A stretch of 47,051 nt of DNA from an uncultured Clostridia bacterium (GTDB lineage: Bacteria; Bacillota; Clostridia; Saccharofermentanales; Saccharofermentanaceae): positions 1-47,051 of the forward strand of contig CALEFT010000003.1 in NCBI GenBank assembly GCA_937876985.1, read 5' to 3'. The position numbers were made by a program, and so were the translations under genes. Of this stretch, positions 24,479 through 32,497 are shown in pieces (position 1 is the first letter of the stretch; every line of letters starts with the position of its first letter). The notes beneath the pieces were generated by a model. It saw only the letters and a program-made list of their open reading frames with translations, was not told the origin of the DNA and did no database searches.

Positions 24479-25645
24479 TCATTTATTCTCATGAAGCTTA
24501 CGATACTCCATTGGAGTCATTCCCATTTGCTTTCTGAATGCTACATTAAATCGCTGTGGACTCGAAAAGCCTGTGCTAAGCGCGATGCCAGAAACCTTGA
24601 TTTCCTTGTTTTCTAGAAGCTCACACGCCTTCGTTATCCTCTTTCTCATCAAGTAATTCATCGGACTAATACCGAGCTCGTCGCGGAACGCTCTCGTGAA
24701 GTAGCCCTGACTTAGGAATACATACGAAGCCGCATCCGCTACCGATATACCCCTATCGAAATTCTGGTCGATGTAATCACGCGCGATAATAACAAGTTCT
24801 CGCGCCTTACCGTTCTTAACTCTAAGCGACTCCTCCCACTCGCTTCTGATAGCACGAGATAGAGTAACCATAAGCTCTACTGTCAAAATTTGCATCATGA
24901 GATTCTTCGAATATAGCTGACTTTTGGACTCTTCAACTATGCGCTCCATTACCTGCGCTATTGCCTTCTTCTGTGTACCAGAGATAATAATATATGGCTT
25001 CTCGCTAGAAGAATCCAAAGCTTCTTTAGCATTCTCATCTTCCGCGCTCTCATCTGCTAGAACATGCGAAGCAACACTATCAGCATTTGTTGCGCCACCA
25101 GCATACTTAAGAAAACTCTCTAGTGATGTCGGTGCCATGATGTATGGGACAGAAACACTTGGACCACTGTGTGGCTTTATATTTTGCTGTTGCTCACTAG
25201 GCTTCACATATCTTGAATTATCAATTACTAATGTTGAGAGTGCTTCTCCGTTCGAATACTCGTCGGCTAACTTCTTCTCTTCATCAAGCTTTTTGTTCTG
25301 CATATTAATTTGATCAAGGGCTCTACTTGGTACCTCTATATCTCTAGAAAAACCAAAATAGAGAACAAACATATCCACTTGGTCGCTAATAACTCGAACC
25401 GCATGATCCACATTTGGCTTAATTACTAGAGTAGTCCCCTTCTCTAATACAAATTTGTTTCCGTCAATAGTAAATTCACACTTACCGCTTCTTAGACATA
25501 GCAGTTCATGCGAATTATGTCGACTAGAAGAAGCTACCGGAGTATTGCGCTCAAGTGTTAGCTCGAGCCCTTCAAAAACTACCGGAATTGCACCAGAAGC
25601 TTCAAGAATCGAATTCTCGATTGCCGGTAAAAGTTCTTTGAACAT
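24479..25645 (-). CDS. AraC-family regulator with a long inserted linker
   Basis: The 388-residue protein has a cupin-like sensor (about 20-105: NSHELLCLRSGKCEFTIDGNKFVLEKGTTLVIKPNVDHAV) and a C-terminal AraC double helix-turn-helix (about 285-385, with ISVADAASYVFLSQGYFTRAFRDELGISPMNYLMRKRITKACELL and GFSSPQRFNVAFRKQMGMTPMEYRK). Between them about 90 residues of Glu/Ser/Asn-rich, probably disordered sequence make it longer than usual. AGGAGG precedes the ATG. It lies directly upstream of folE and downstream of the esterase-like gene, so it may control either. An exact decamer copy is at 24561-24570. Confidence 0.88.
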   Translation of the reverse strand: MFKELLPAIENSILEASGAIPVVFEGLELTLERNTPVASSSRHNSHELLCLRSGKCEFTIDGNKFVLEKGTTLVIKPNVDHAVRVISDQVDMFVLYFGFSRDIEVPSRALDQINMQNKKLDEEKKLADEYSNGEALSTLVIDNSRYVKPSEQQQNIKPHSGPSVSVPYIMAPTSLESFLKYAGGATNADSVASHVLADESAEDENAKEALDSSSEKPYIIISGTQKKAIAQVMERIVEESKSQLYSKNLMMQILTVELMVTLSRAIRSEWEESLRVKNGKARELVIIARDYIDQNFDRGISVADAASYVFLSQGYFTRAFRDELGISPMNYLMRKRITKACELLENKEIKVSGIALSTGFSSPQRFNVAFRKQMGMTPMEYRKLHENK

Positions 25646-25696
25646 AATCGTCTACCTCCTGGTCGTGTTATTTTTATACTTTTTTTTCAATAGTTA

Positions 25697-25726
25697 GAAT
25701 GCCTTTTGAATGCCTTTTGATAAGGC
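25697..25726. repeat. Tandem 11-bp direct repeat and small hairpin upstream of the AraC gene
   Basis: GAATGCCTTTT occurs twice back to back (25697-25707, 25708-25718). The second copy overlaps a hairpin GCCTT-TTGAT-AAGGC (25712-25726), which may weakly end the esterase-like transcript. The one-turn spacing could suit a regulator binding tandem sites, perhaps the AraC protein itself. Confidence 0.35.
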
Positions 25727-25734
25727 AAGCAAAA

Positions 25735-28134
25735 TTACTTGAAACGAATGTTATCAATATAAATTTCACCGTTACGCGCATTGTCCTCGATCATAATCTG
25801 TAGCCTATCAAGGATAATGTGTCCATCATAGAAATCAAGAGTTCCGTCGCTTCCAACCGTACCGAGCTGCTCGCGACGCTCCTTAGTAACAAAATCCTTA
25901 TCGAACTCGAACTCAAGTGTCTGCCAACTAAGCTGCTGCTTAATCTCAACCTCATTCTTAAATCCAACTACTCGCATAGTCTTCTTCGAAAGCTCCGGAT
26001 TAAAAACATCTATCAGCATACGAGTTCTTGCAGGAAGATCAATCGGAGCAAGTCTAGTTGCATAACTAAGGTCAGGTTCAAAGCCGTATAGCGAATTCTC
26101 TGTGTCGTAACGAATATGAAGGCTTGCGCTTCCCTCTGTCTTATTCATCGAATCAATTCCAATTACGCCGTTACCCTTGATAGTCTTATATGTTGTAAGT
26201 CTCTCGAATACCATGTCACGACTTTTCTTACCAACAAACTCAAGCCTATCGCAGCTCGCGAAGCTCAAATCTGGCGTATAGAAGCTTGGCTCTCTATCAA
26301 ATCTGAAAGGAAGCACTGGCAAGTCTGCAAGATTCTTGAACGTCGCCTCATGTGGGAAAGGCAAGAATCCATACGATACGCTAACTGGCTCAGGAATATC
26401 TTCACGCCATACCATTACGCGCACTCCGTGAAGAATTCTCGCATTAGCTGGACGGAACACTCTATCAGGTCCACAAATCGCAAAGCCTCTAAGAATCGAC
26501 TCGTTCTCAGCTAATCTCAATCCATCTGCCAAATTATCAAAACTCAAAATCATCTTGTTTCCAGCACGCTCTGCACCAACACATTCTGGACAAGACGTAG
26601 GCATCTTCGGAGAAAAATGCAAACCAAGCGCAACAACAGAAAGTCTCGTACCAAGCGTAAAGCTCTTCGTCTTATCTGGAAGCAACAAATCATGACAGCT
26701 TACAATTCCTGAAGGCATAATGAGCTTTCTAGTAAACGCCGACAAATTCTCATTGAACTCAAGCACAGAATATGGATTATCAAAATCCACCGACTCTGGA
26801 TGCATGCTACAGAACAGTAGCGACGGCATCTTGCTATCGTCCATTACCTCCTTTGGCTCAAACACGCTCGACAAGCTCTCAAGAAGTCCCATCAAAAGCA
26901 AATCATATCTGCCAAAAATCTTCTCCTCATTATTCGGCGAATAGCACATACCGCGAATTGACAAGCCCCTAAGCGGATATAGCTTCGACGCAAACAAAGT
27001 GCTCGTCCTAAACTTCGCCTTGATATAGCTAATATCCGTCTTATTCGCCTTCGGCTTCTTCATATCAACGAACAAATTGAAATCCAGCGACCTCGAATTA
27101 CTTGCCGTACCAGAAGGCACCTTAACGTGCAACTTCTTATCGCCATCAGCACCCTCACTAATTGACGCCTCTGCATCATCGAAAAGCAAGCCAGCACTAC
27201 CACCATTTCCGCTTGCTTCTCTTACTTGCGCACTCGTAGAACCAAAGCCGCCATCAGCATCTAATTCAGTAGGCTTAGATTCCTCTAAGCTATTAAGCTC
27301 AAACTGCTTCGACAAATCAAAATCAAACGACTTCTTGCCGTCATCAAGCTCAGCCTTAAGTCTTCCGATAGTAACCTTGTCCTTATCCATACGAAGCAAA
27401 TCTGCATAAGCTTCATCATCAACATATAATCCATGACCACTCAAATAATCCTTAAGTGCCACCTGATGCTCAATCGCATCCTTCGAAATCCAGTTCAAAA
27501 TCGAAGAGTCCTGATAAGACAAATCAATTACTCCAACTGGATAATGAATCTGATCAGCTAGATTATAAGCAAACGCAAAAGCAGCGGAACTTACATTCGC
27601 AAGCTGCATCGTATCCATAACGCCAATCCAAGAAGCTTCCTCAAAATACCTCTTCGGCTCACGTTTAATCTCAACCTCATCACCCTCAAGACCATGTCTT
27701 GCAGGAGTCATGAATCTCATAAGTCCCATAACATTACGCTTCATCGGAGCACTTGGTGCATTTGCCTTCTTAATCGGAGTAGCTAGCATATCAGATCCCA
27801 AGAAAACCCATACATCTCCGCATCTAACATCACTTACCTTCACCGAATCCGAGAAGCATTTGAAAATAAATGTATATGTATCCGTCGAAGCCTTGTAAGC
27901 TGGAATACTGAAAGAGAAACGTCCCTTCACAGAAGTCGTTGTCTCCAAACTCAAAATCACACCATATTCAGTATCAAGCTTCGACACTCGTCTACCATCT
28001 GTCGGGTCCTTCGACACTTCAAGAGTAATCGTCGCCGATGGCGCCGCGTATCCTTCAATCTTAAATTCTATCCCCTGCTGGAAAACACCCTTGGTCTTAA
28101 GCCAGCTAGGCAAAACAATTGGATTAACGTCCAT
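25735..28134 (-). CDS. Sialate O-acetylesterase-like protein with degenerate active site
   Basis: The 799-residue protein follows the SASA (sialate O-acetylesterase) plan. GDVWVFLGSDM (about 107-116) stands where active enzymes have GDVWLCSGQSNM; YPVGVIDLSYQDSSILNWISKDA (198-220) matches the PVGLI...W block; TRLSVVALGLHF and a beta domain ending VSVSYGFLPFPHEATFKNLADLPVLPFRFDRE (585-615) match the C-terminal part. The GQSN serine loop is shortened, the WYQGE block reads MCYSPNNEE, and the catalytic D-x-x-H region reads LLLPDKTK. Residues 255-345 form a charged, probably disordered insert. A jelly-roll, CBM-like domain fills 620-799. No signal peptide is seen. It may be a carbohydrate-binding pseudoenzyme. 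Confidence 0.75.
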   Translation of the reverse strand: MDVNPIVLPSWLKTKGVFQQGIEFKIEGYAAPSATITLEVSKDPTDGRRVSKLDTEYGVILSLETTTSVKGRFSFSIPAYKASTDTYTFIFKCFSDSVKVSDVRCGDVWVFLGSDMLATPIKKANAPSAPMKRNVMGLMRFMTPARHGLEGDEVEIKREPKRYFEEASWIGVMDTMQLANVSSAAFAFAYNLADQIHYPVGVIDLSYQDSSILNWISKDAIEHQVALKDYLSGHGLYVDDEAYADLLRMDKDKVTIGRLKAELDDGKKSFDFDLSKQFELNSLEESKPTELDADGGFGSTSAQVREASGNGGSAGLLFDDAEASISEGADGDKKLHVKVPSGTASNSRSLDFNLFVDMKKPKANKTDISYIKAKFRTSTLFASKLYPLRGLSIRGMCYSPNNEEKIFGRYDLLLMGLLESLSSVFEPKEVMDDSKMPSLLFCSMHPESVDFDNPYSVLEFNENLSAFTRKLIMPSGIVSCHDLLLPDKTKSFTLGTRLSVVALGLHFSPKMPTSCPECVGAERAGNKMILSFDNLADGLRLAENESILRGFAICGPDRVFRPANARILHGVRVMVWREDIPEPVSVSYGFLPFPHEATFKNLADLPVLPFRFDREPSFYTPDLSFASCDRLEFVGKKSRDMVFERLTTYKTIKGNGVIGIDSMNKTEGSASLHIRYDTENSLYGFEPDLSYATRLAPIDLPARTRMLIDVFNPELSKKTMRVVGFKNEVEIKQQLSWQTLEFEFDKDFVTKERREQLGTVGSDGTLDFYDGHIILDRLQIMIEDNARNGEIYIDNIRFK

Positions 28135-28339
28135 ATCTCATCGCTCCTTAGCGTACTACTCAATATTCGCATTTGTATGCGAATCTATTTTTGCATCACA
28201 CCATATTATAACCCAAACCTCTAATATTCGCGCGCATTTCTTATATAAATATTTATTTAATTAGCAACAAGCAAGTTATACCCTCATAGAAAAAGCTTCC
28301 ACACAATAAGCCTGCGTTATAAATCCATCTCACTGAAGT

Positions 28340-28497
28340 GGTTTGAATAACGGTATCGATTTTCACTGATTTCTTATACCACTTTGCAAACCAAAGGCTG
28401 TTTAGAGGCTTTGGTTTGAAGAACGGTATGGATTATTGCTGATTTCTTATACCACTTTGCAAACCAAAGGCGTTTTAGAGCCCTTGGTAGACAAACC
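28340..28497 (+). repeat. 73-bp hairpin-forming tandem repeat, second family
   Basis: Copy 1 is 28340-28412, copy 2 is 28413-28485, and a partial third begins at 28486. Each unit has GGTTTG...GGTAT at its left and ATACC...CAAACC at its right, able to pair as a hairpin with an internal loop. An inverted copy sits 12 kb away at 40469-40531. It is unrelated in sequence to the 61-bp family. Confidence 0.85.
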
Positions 28498-28550
28498 GGT
28501 TGACAAAACCCCAATATTTTCTACCACTTCATCTACCAACCACAAACTAA

Positions 28551-28590
28551 AAAAGCGAGACACCCACCACAAGGCATCTCGCGTTATTTT
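28551..28590. terminator. Terminator of the DeoR gene (bidirectional)
   Basis: GCGAGA (28555-28560) pairs with TCTCGC (28577-28582), extended by CC/GG past a 2-base mismatch; on the minus strand TTTTTT follows, and on the plus strand TTATTTTT. Confidence 0.75.
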
Positions 28591-28640
28591 TATAAAATAA
28601 GAGGCTTGTTAAACTTAGCCCAGCGTACAAAAACACTAGA

Positions 28641-29420
28641 TTAAAGTTCTGCAACCATGACTTTAACGCCCATATCGCGACAACGTTCTATTGTTTCAGC
28701 ATCAGCATCAGAATCTGTAATGAGGATGTCGATTTTGTTTGTAGCAATAAAGCTCGAAGCAGCGTTGTTCGAGATTTTCGTCGAGTCTACAAGAGCTACG
28801 ATGTGGCGGCATCTTTCTGCACACATACGCTTCAATTCAAGTTCGAAGAAACTGTTTCCTGTAAGTCCTTCCTCTACAGAAAAACCATTACCAGAAACAA
28901 AATAGTACTCGCCACTTAGACGGCTTACCATCTCACGACTTACAATTCCTTCAATAGAGCCAGAATGTGGTCTAAGCATTCCACCAATGAGAATTGTCGA
29001 CTTGAAATTATCATGGTGCTGAAGCTCCATTGCTGTATATATTCCGTTTGTTACTACAGTAACATCCTTAGTGTACTTAAGGAATGGAATCATTTGATAT
29101 GTCGTGGAGCTTGCGTCCATAAAAATTGTTGTACTGTTTGATACTAGCTCTGCAGCCACGCGACCAATTGCAGTCTTCTTGTCTACATGTGTAATTGAGC
29201 GAACCATGTAGTTCTCGGTATATTCGTTCTGCTTGTCGTCAGAAGGAAGCTTTACTCCTCCATGGAATCGAACTATCGCGCCCTCTCTTGCCAAATCGCG
29301 TAAATCGGCACGAATTGTAGCACCTGTAACGCCTAGCTTCTCAGACAAATCAACTGTCTTCATCGTCCCGCATTCTGCAAGTGTATCTAGAATTCTCTTT
29401 CTTCTCTCAAGGTTTATCAT
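28641..29420 (-). CDS. DeoR-family transcriptional regulator
   Basis: An N-terminal winged helix-turn-helix (RRKRILDTLAECGTMKTVDLSEKLGVTGATIRADLRDLAREGAIVRFHGGV) is joined to the DeoR sensor domain, an ISOCOT fold with FMDASSTTYQMIPFL, VVTNGIYTAMEL, LIGGMLRPHSGSIEG and ALVDSTKISNNAASSF. Such proteins usually repress sugar phosphate pathways and respond to a phosphorylated sugar. The start MINLERRKR at 29420 follows GAGGAG; the frame extends to 29459. No obvious target gene lies nearby except the esterase-like gene downstream. Confidence 0.93.
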   Translation of the reverse strand: MINLERRKRILDTLAECGTMKTVDLSEKLGVTGATIRADLRDLAREGAIVRFHGGVKLPSDDKQNEYTENYMVRSITHVDKKTAIGRVAAELVSNSTTIFMDASSTTYQMIPFLKYTKDVTVVTNGIYTAMELQHHDNFKSTILIGGMLRPHSGSIEGIVSREMVSRLSGEYYFVSGNGFSVEEGLTGNSFFELELKRMCAERCRHIVALVDSTKISNNAASSFIATNKIDILITDSDADAETIERCRDMGVKVMVAEL

Positions 29421-29624
29421 GCTGACTCCTCTTCTGCATCGTTCTTCGACGCCGCGCATTCATTTAGCCCATACCAAATGAAAATCCTCTCTTTTCCGCA
29501 TGATATATAATCATGTGAAAGCCAAAAAGTCAACATTTGAATTCATTTCATTTTCATTTATTTTCACTTCTCAAGCAAATAACAGCACATCTATGCCTCT
29601 CTCGAAAAGCCCCCAAACACAAAC

Positions 29625-31055
29625 TCACGTCTCGGCAGAAGGGTCTTGTTCCGACTTATCTGCTTGAGCAGATTGTTGCCTTTTGGCAACCTTTTCGGAA
29701 AGGGCTACGGCATCGTCGTAGGTTTGTTTGTTGATGTAGACACCAACATATGGGTTAGATGTGACGTTGATTGCGCAGTCCATGACTTCAATCATGCCGG
29801 AGACTGGTGTTATCATGCTAGACCACTCGTCGTCAAATACTTCGCGTAAACGGCTCCAATCGGTGTACATGCGGACTGCACTTCTTTCTGCCTTGCCAGG
29901 CAAAGTTGCAATTTGCATTTTCGTGTCCTTTGTAAATACCGCTTGGTTTGGCTTGCCGGTTGGCTCTGGCTGATTATCTACGCGCATTGGGACAAGAAGC
30001 TTTGCTTTCGCAAGCTCCTGAAGGAAGAAGTTATACTTCATTTTATAGATTGTTTCTGCTTCTTTTGTTTTTGGTGCGCCGGATTGGTTCATTAGCAAAA
30101 GCCAACGCATTAGACCTGGATTTGTTACTGGTATCTCGACTTCTGGTAGGCCGTCGAAGTTTGGTGGCGGAACTAGTTTGTCGCCAGCTACGCCAACATT
30201 GTAGATTACTCTAACGCCACAAGCACCATTTAGATGGAAGGCGCGACTTAAGAATTTGAGTATTCCCTGACCATCTTCGTCTTTGCTTACGGTCTTGATC
30301 TCACAGCCCATTTTATTGTAGACGTCTTTGTATATAGGCGCATATGGTTTTGTAACAATCATGATTTCTGGTGGAGTCGTCGTATATGTGCCGTTTTTGT
30401 TGTCGATTGTGTCCGAGAACATAAATGGCTCGTTAGTTACTTTGCTCATCACGACGTAAATCTCGTCTTGTTCGAGAATCTTTTCGCCTAGGGCCTTTGA
30501 GAGCTTTCCGAGCTTGTTATTTATTTGTTTTACGACATTTCTTTGTTCATTTGGATTCGTGACGAGTCGCTGAAGATTTGAAGCCTTCCAAGAATATAAG
30601 TGCATGGACTCTGCCATGTCTGTCATGCTCAATTCTTTAAGTTCCGCATCCGTAAATTCGAGGTCGCGGTATGACACAAATTCTCTATCCACAGCAGTTG
30701 CATACGCCAAATGAACATCGCGGCTAGAAGCATCCTGGCTTGCAAAAACTGTACCAACAAAAACATCTTTCTTGGACACATTTTCTAGTGTCAATGACGC
30801 GCAGCACTCGGTTGCTTTGGAAGCCTTTTTTTCATCAATTTCGATATGACTAACGGTCGTCAAAATTGTCTTCTGTTCATCGTCGCGCCAGCTGTGCAAG
30901 TAGCCTGCCATGCCCGTACTAACACTTCCAATCACACGGCCGTACACTACCAGCCCGGACGAATCAGACGCCTCCTTAATTCTTTCAATACCAAACACAA
31001 AGCCCTTAATCGTCGCCTTGTTTTTGCTTCCAAAAACCTTATCGAAAAGTCCCAT
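29625..31055 (-). CDS. SseB-domain protein with unknown N-terminal region
   Basis: The protein (476 residues from MGLFDKVFG) has an N-terminal region I do not recognise, containing ATIKGFVFGIERIKEAS and a conserved-looking middle with SMHLYSWKASNLQRLV. The last 150 residues match the SseB N-terminal domain: YNFFLQELAKAKLLVPM, NQAVFTKDTKMQIATL, YTDWSRLREVF and a final NPYVGVYINKQTYDDAV. SseB-type proteins are cytosolic; the Salmonella name refers to serine sensitivity. The ATG at 31055 lies one base after the stop of the upstream gene, so the two are coupled. GAGGAG spans that stop. Confidence 0.75.
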   Translation of the reverse strand: MGLFDKVFGSKNKATIKGFVFGIERIKEASDSSGLVVYGRVIGSVSTGMAGYLHSWRDDEQKTILTTVSHIEIDEKKASKATECCASLTLENVSKKDVFVGTVFASQDASSRDVHLAYATAVDREFVSYRDLEFTDAELKELSMTDMAESMHLYSWKASNLQRLVTNPNEQRNVVKQINNKLGKLSKALGEKILEQDEIYVVMSKVTNEPFMFSDTIDNKNGTYTTTPPEIMIVTKPYAPIYKDVYNKMGCEIKTVSKDEDGQGILKFLSRAFHLNGACGVRVIYNVGVAGDKLVPPPNFDGLPEVEIPVTNPGLMRWLLLMNQSGAPKTKEAETIYKMKYNFFLQELAKAKLLVPMRVDNQPEPTGKPNQAVFTKDTKMQIATLPGKAERSAVRMYTDWSRLREVFDDEWSSMITPVSGMIEVMDCAINVTSNPYVGVYINKQTYDDAVALSEKVAKRQQSAQADKSEQDPSAET

Positions 31056-31056
31056 C

Positions 31057-32067
31057 TTACTCCTCACCTTCCCAACGATTGAATTTTACTCTATCTGCAA
31101 ATGCCTTTTTGCTTGGTGCGTGGAAGTCGTCCACCGCCTTACCGACAGGCAAAATACACACTACATCATATTCGGAAGGCACATCCAAGATTTCTGCAAT
31201 CTTATCGCAGATACGGTCATCGTCAGTGATATGTCCCTCGTACCAACAGCTCTGGTATCCGAGCTCGACTATCGCAATAAGCATATTCTGAATCGCTGCC
31301 GAATAATCCTGCACCGCGAAGCACTTGTCGCGATATGCGTTGATTCGTCTAGTCAAAACCACTATCATCGCTGGAGCTGTCGCTGCCACAGGCGGATTAA
31401 GCACACCCTTAATTCGCATAAGTGTCTCTTCGTCGTTAACGATAATCAAATCCGTCGTCTGCTTATTACAACCAGATGGCGCATCAAGACCAGCTGCTGC
31501 TATGATCCTTAGGTCCTTTTCGGGAACGACCTCCTCAGAGAACGCGCCTCGATAGCTGTGCCTAGAAGCAATCGCACTCACAGCAGACTTCAAGCTCAAA
31601 ACATAGATTTGGCAAGGGTTATCCTCACCCCAAATCTCTTCAATCACCTCTAGTGGCTTAAAGCCAAGGCTTTGGTAAAACGCATTCGTCGCATCGTAGC
31701 TAGCGTACACTCCCGTCTTGACCGTCTTAACCTGAATGAACGAATACCCCTTAGAGCTCGCATAGTCTCTAGCCGCCGCGAAAAGCCTGCGCCCAATCCC
31801 TTCACGATGATTCTCCTTCAGCACACCCATCACAGAAAGCTCCACCGTATCAGCGCTCGTCTCCTTGAGGCACAAAAAACCATTGGCCCTGCCGTCTTCC
31901 GAGAACGCTTCCTCCCTCGTCGCAAACGACGCGAAAAACGGCTGCGAAGATGCCTCGCGAATATACTTCTCTCTACCATTTTCTTGTTCAAACCACTCTG
32001 GAAGTGCCTCTAGAATCTGCCTGCAAAGTCTCATGCGTAAAGTCTTATCTTCAATAAATCTAATCAT
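31057..32067 (-). CDS. GNAT acetyltransferase - nitroreductase fusion
   Basis: Two enzymes share one chain. Residues 1-155 form a GNAT domain with GFLCLKETSADTVELSVMGVLKENHREGIGRRLFAAARDYASSKGY (acetyl-CoA loop HREGIGRRL at 87-95) and NAFYQSLGFKPL. Residues 165-336 form a nitroreductase-like FMN domain: RHSYRGAFSEEVVPEKDLRIIAAAGLDAPSGCNKQ, DYSAAIQNMLIAIVELGYQSCWYEGHI and VVCILPVGKA. Either the acetyltransferase and oxidoreductase act in series or one domain is regulatory; substrates are unknown. It is cotranslated with the SseB-like gene. Confidence 0.9.
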   Translation of the reverse strand: MIRFIEDKTLRMRLCRQILEALPEWFEQENGREKYIREASSQPFFASFATREEAFSEDGRANGFLCLKETSADTVELSVMGVLKENHREGIGRRLFAAARDYASSKGYSFIQVKTVKTGVYASYDATNAFYQSLGFKPLEVIEEIWGEDNPCQIYVLSLKSAVSAIASRHSYRGAFSEEVVPEKDLRIIAAAGLDAPSGCNKQTTDLIIVNDEETLMRIKGVLNPPVAATAPAMIVVLTRRINAYRDKCFAVQDYSAAIQNMLIAIVELGYQSCWYEGHITDDDRICDKIAEILDVPSEYDVVCILPVGKAVDDFHAPSKKAFADRVKFNRWEGEE

Positions 32068-32134
32068 GGTGTTCCCTCTATTCTCAATTATTGTATTAAC
32101 TTCTACACTACAAGAGCGCGCGAAGAATTACAAG

Positions 32135-32172
32135 CAAAAAAAATCTGCAAACCCGTTATGGAATTTGCAGAT
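32135..32172 (-). terminator. Terminator of tRNA-Gln
   Basis: On the minus strand ATCTGCAAA (32164-32172) pairs perfectly with TTTGCAGAT (32143-32151), followed by a run of eight T. It lies directly after the tRNA 3' end. Confidence 0.9.
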
Positions 32173-32174
32173 CG

Positions 32175-32248
32175 TGGCTGCCGAACTAGGATTCGAACCC
32201 AGACAGACGGTGCCAGAAACCGGAGTGCTACCCTTACACAATTCGGCA
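32175..32248 (-). tRNA. tRNA-Gln (anticodon CTG)
   Basis: The minus strand folds as a tRNA: acceptor TGCCGAA/TTCGGCA, D arm GTG/CAC with GG in the loop, anticodon stem around loop TTCTGGC (anticodon CTG), and T arm CTGGG-TTCGAAT-CCTAG. The U1-A72 pair and G73 discriminator are typical of glutamine tRNA, and CCA is encoded. A promoter (32292-32320) and terminator flank it as a single-gene unit. Confidence 0.88.
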
Positions 32249-32291
32249 ATGTCGATGTCCAATCAATTGAATTGTTCAATCAACGGCGTTG

Positions 32292-32320
32292 ATTATAACA
32301 AATGAATTTCTATAAATCAA
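32292..32320 (-). promoter_or_regulatory. Promoter of tRNA-Gln
   Basis: TTGATT (32315-32320), a 17-base spacer and perfect TATAAT (32292-32297) on the minus strand, about 40 bases before the mature tRNA 5' end. Confidence 0.85.
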
Positions 32321-32397
32321 TACCTCTCGAAAAGGTTTTTGGAAAGAATTCTCTTTTTTATTATCTATATAAATTTTACTAATTCCCATTTATAGTA

Positions 32398-32426
32398 TTG
32401 ACTAATTTGTAACATCCTTGTAACAT
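32398..32426 (+). promoter_or_regulatory. Promoter of the surface protein gene with a one-turn direct repeat
   Basis: TTGACT (32398-32403), 17-base spacer, TAACAT (32421-32426). The spacer and -10 box are made of two copies of TTGTAACAT (32407-32415 and 32418-32426), 11 bases apart. Such one-turn direct repeats are typical of OmpR/PhoB-type response regulators; binding here would block or replace RNA polymerase contacts. Confidence 0.5.
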
Positions 32427-32497
32427 TAATTGGTAAAAGTGCACAAAAGGTGCACATTAACCATTTGATTTTTTATGCTTTTCGATGGAGGTTTGTT

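Larger units (their letters stand above)
28135..28640. other. Intergenic region with hairpin repeats and a terminator
   Basis: These 506 bases hold no gene. They contain two full and one partial copy of a 73-bp repeat (28340-28497) and a bidirectional terminator (28555-28582). The part 28135-28339 is AT-rich and should carry the promoter of the esterase-like gene. Confidence 0.6.
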
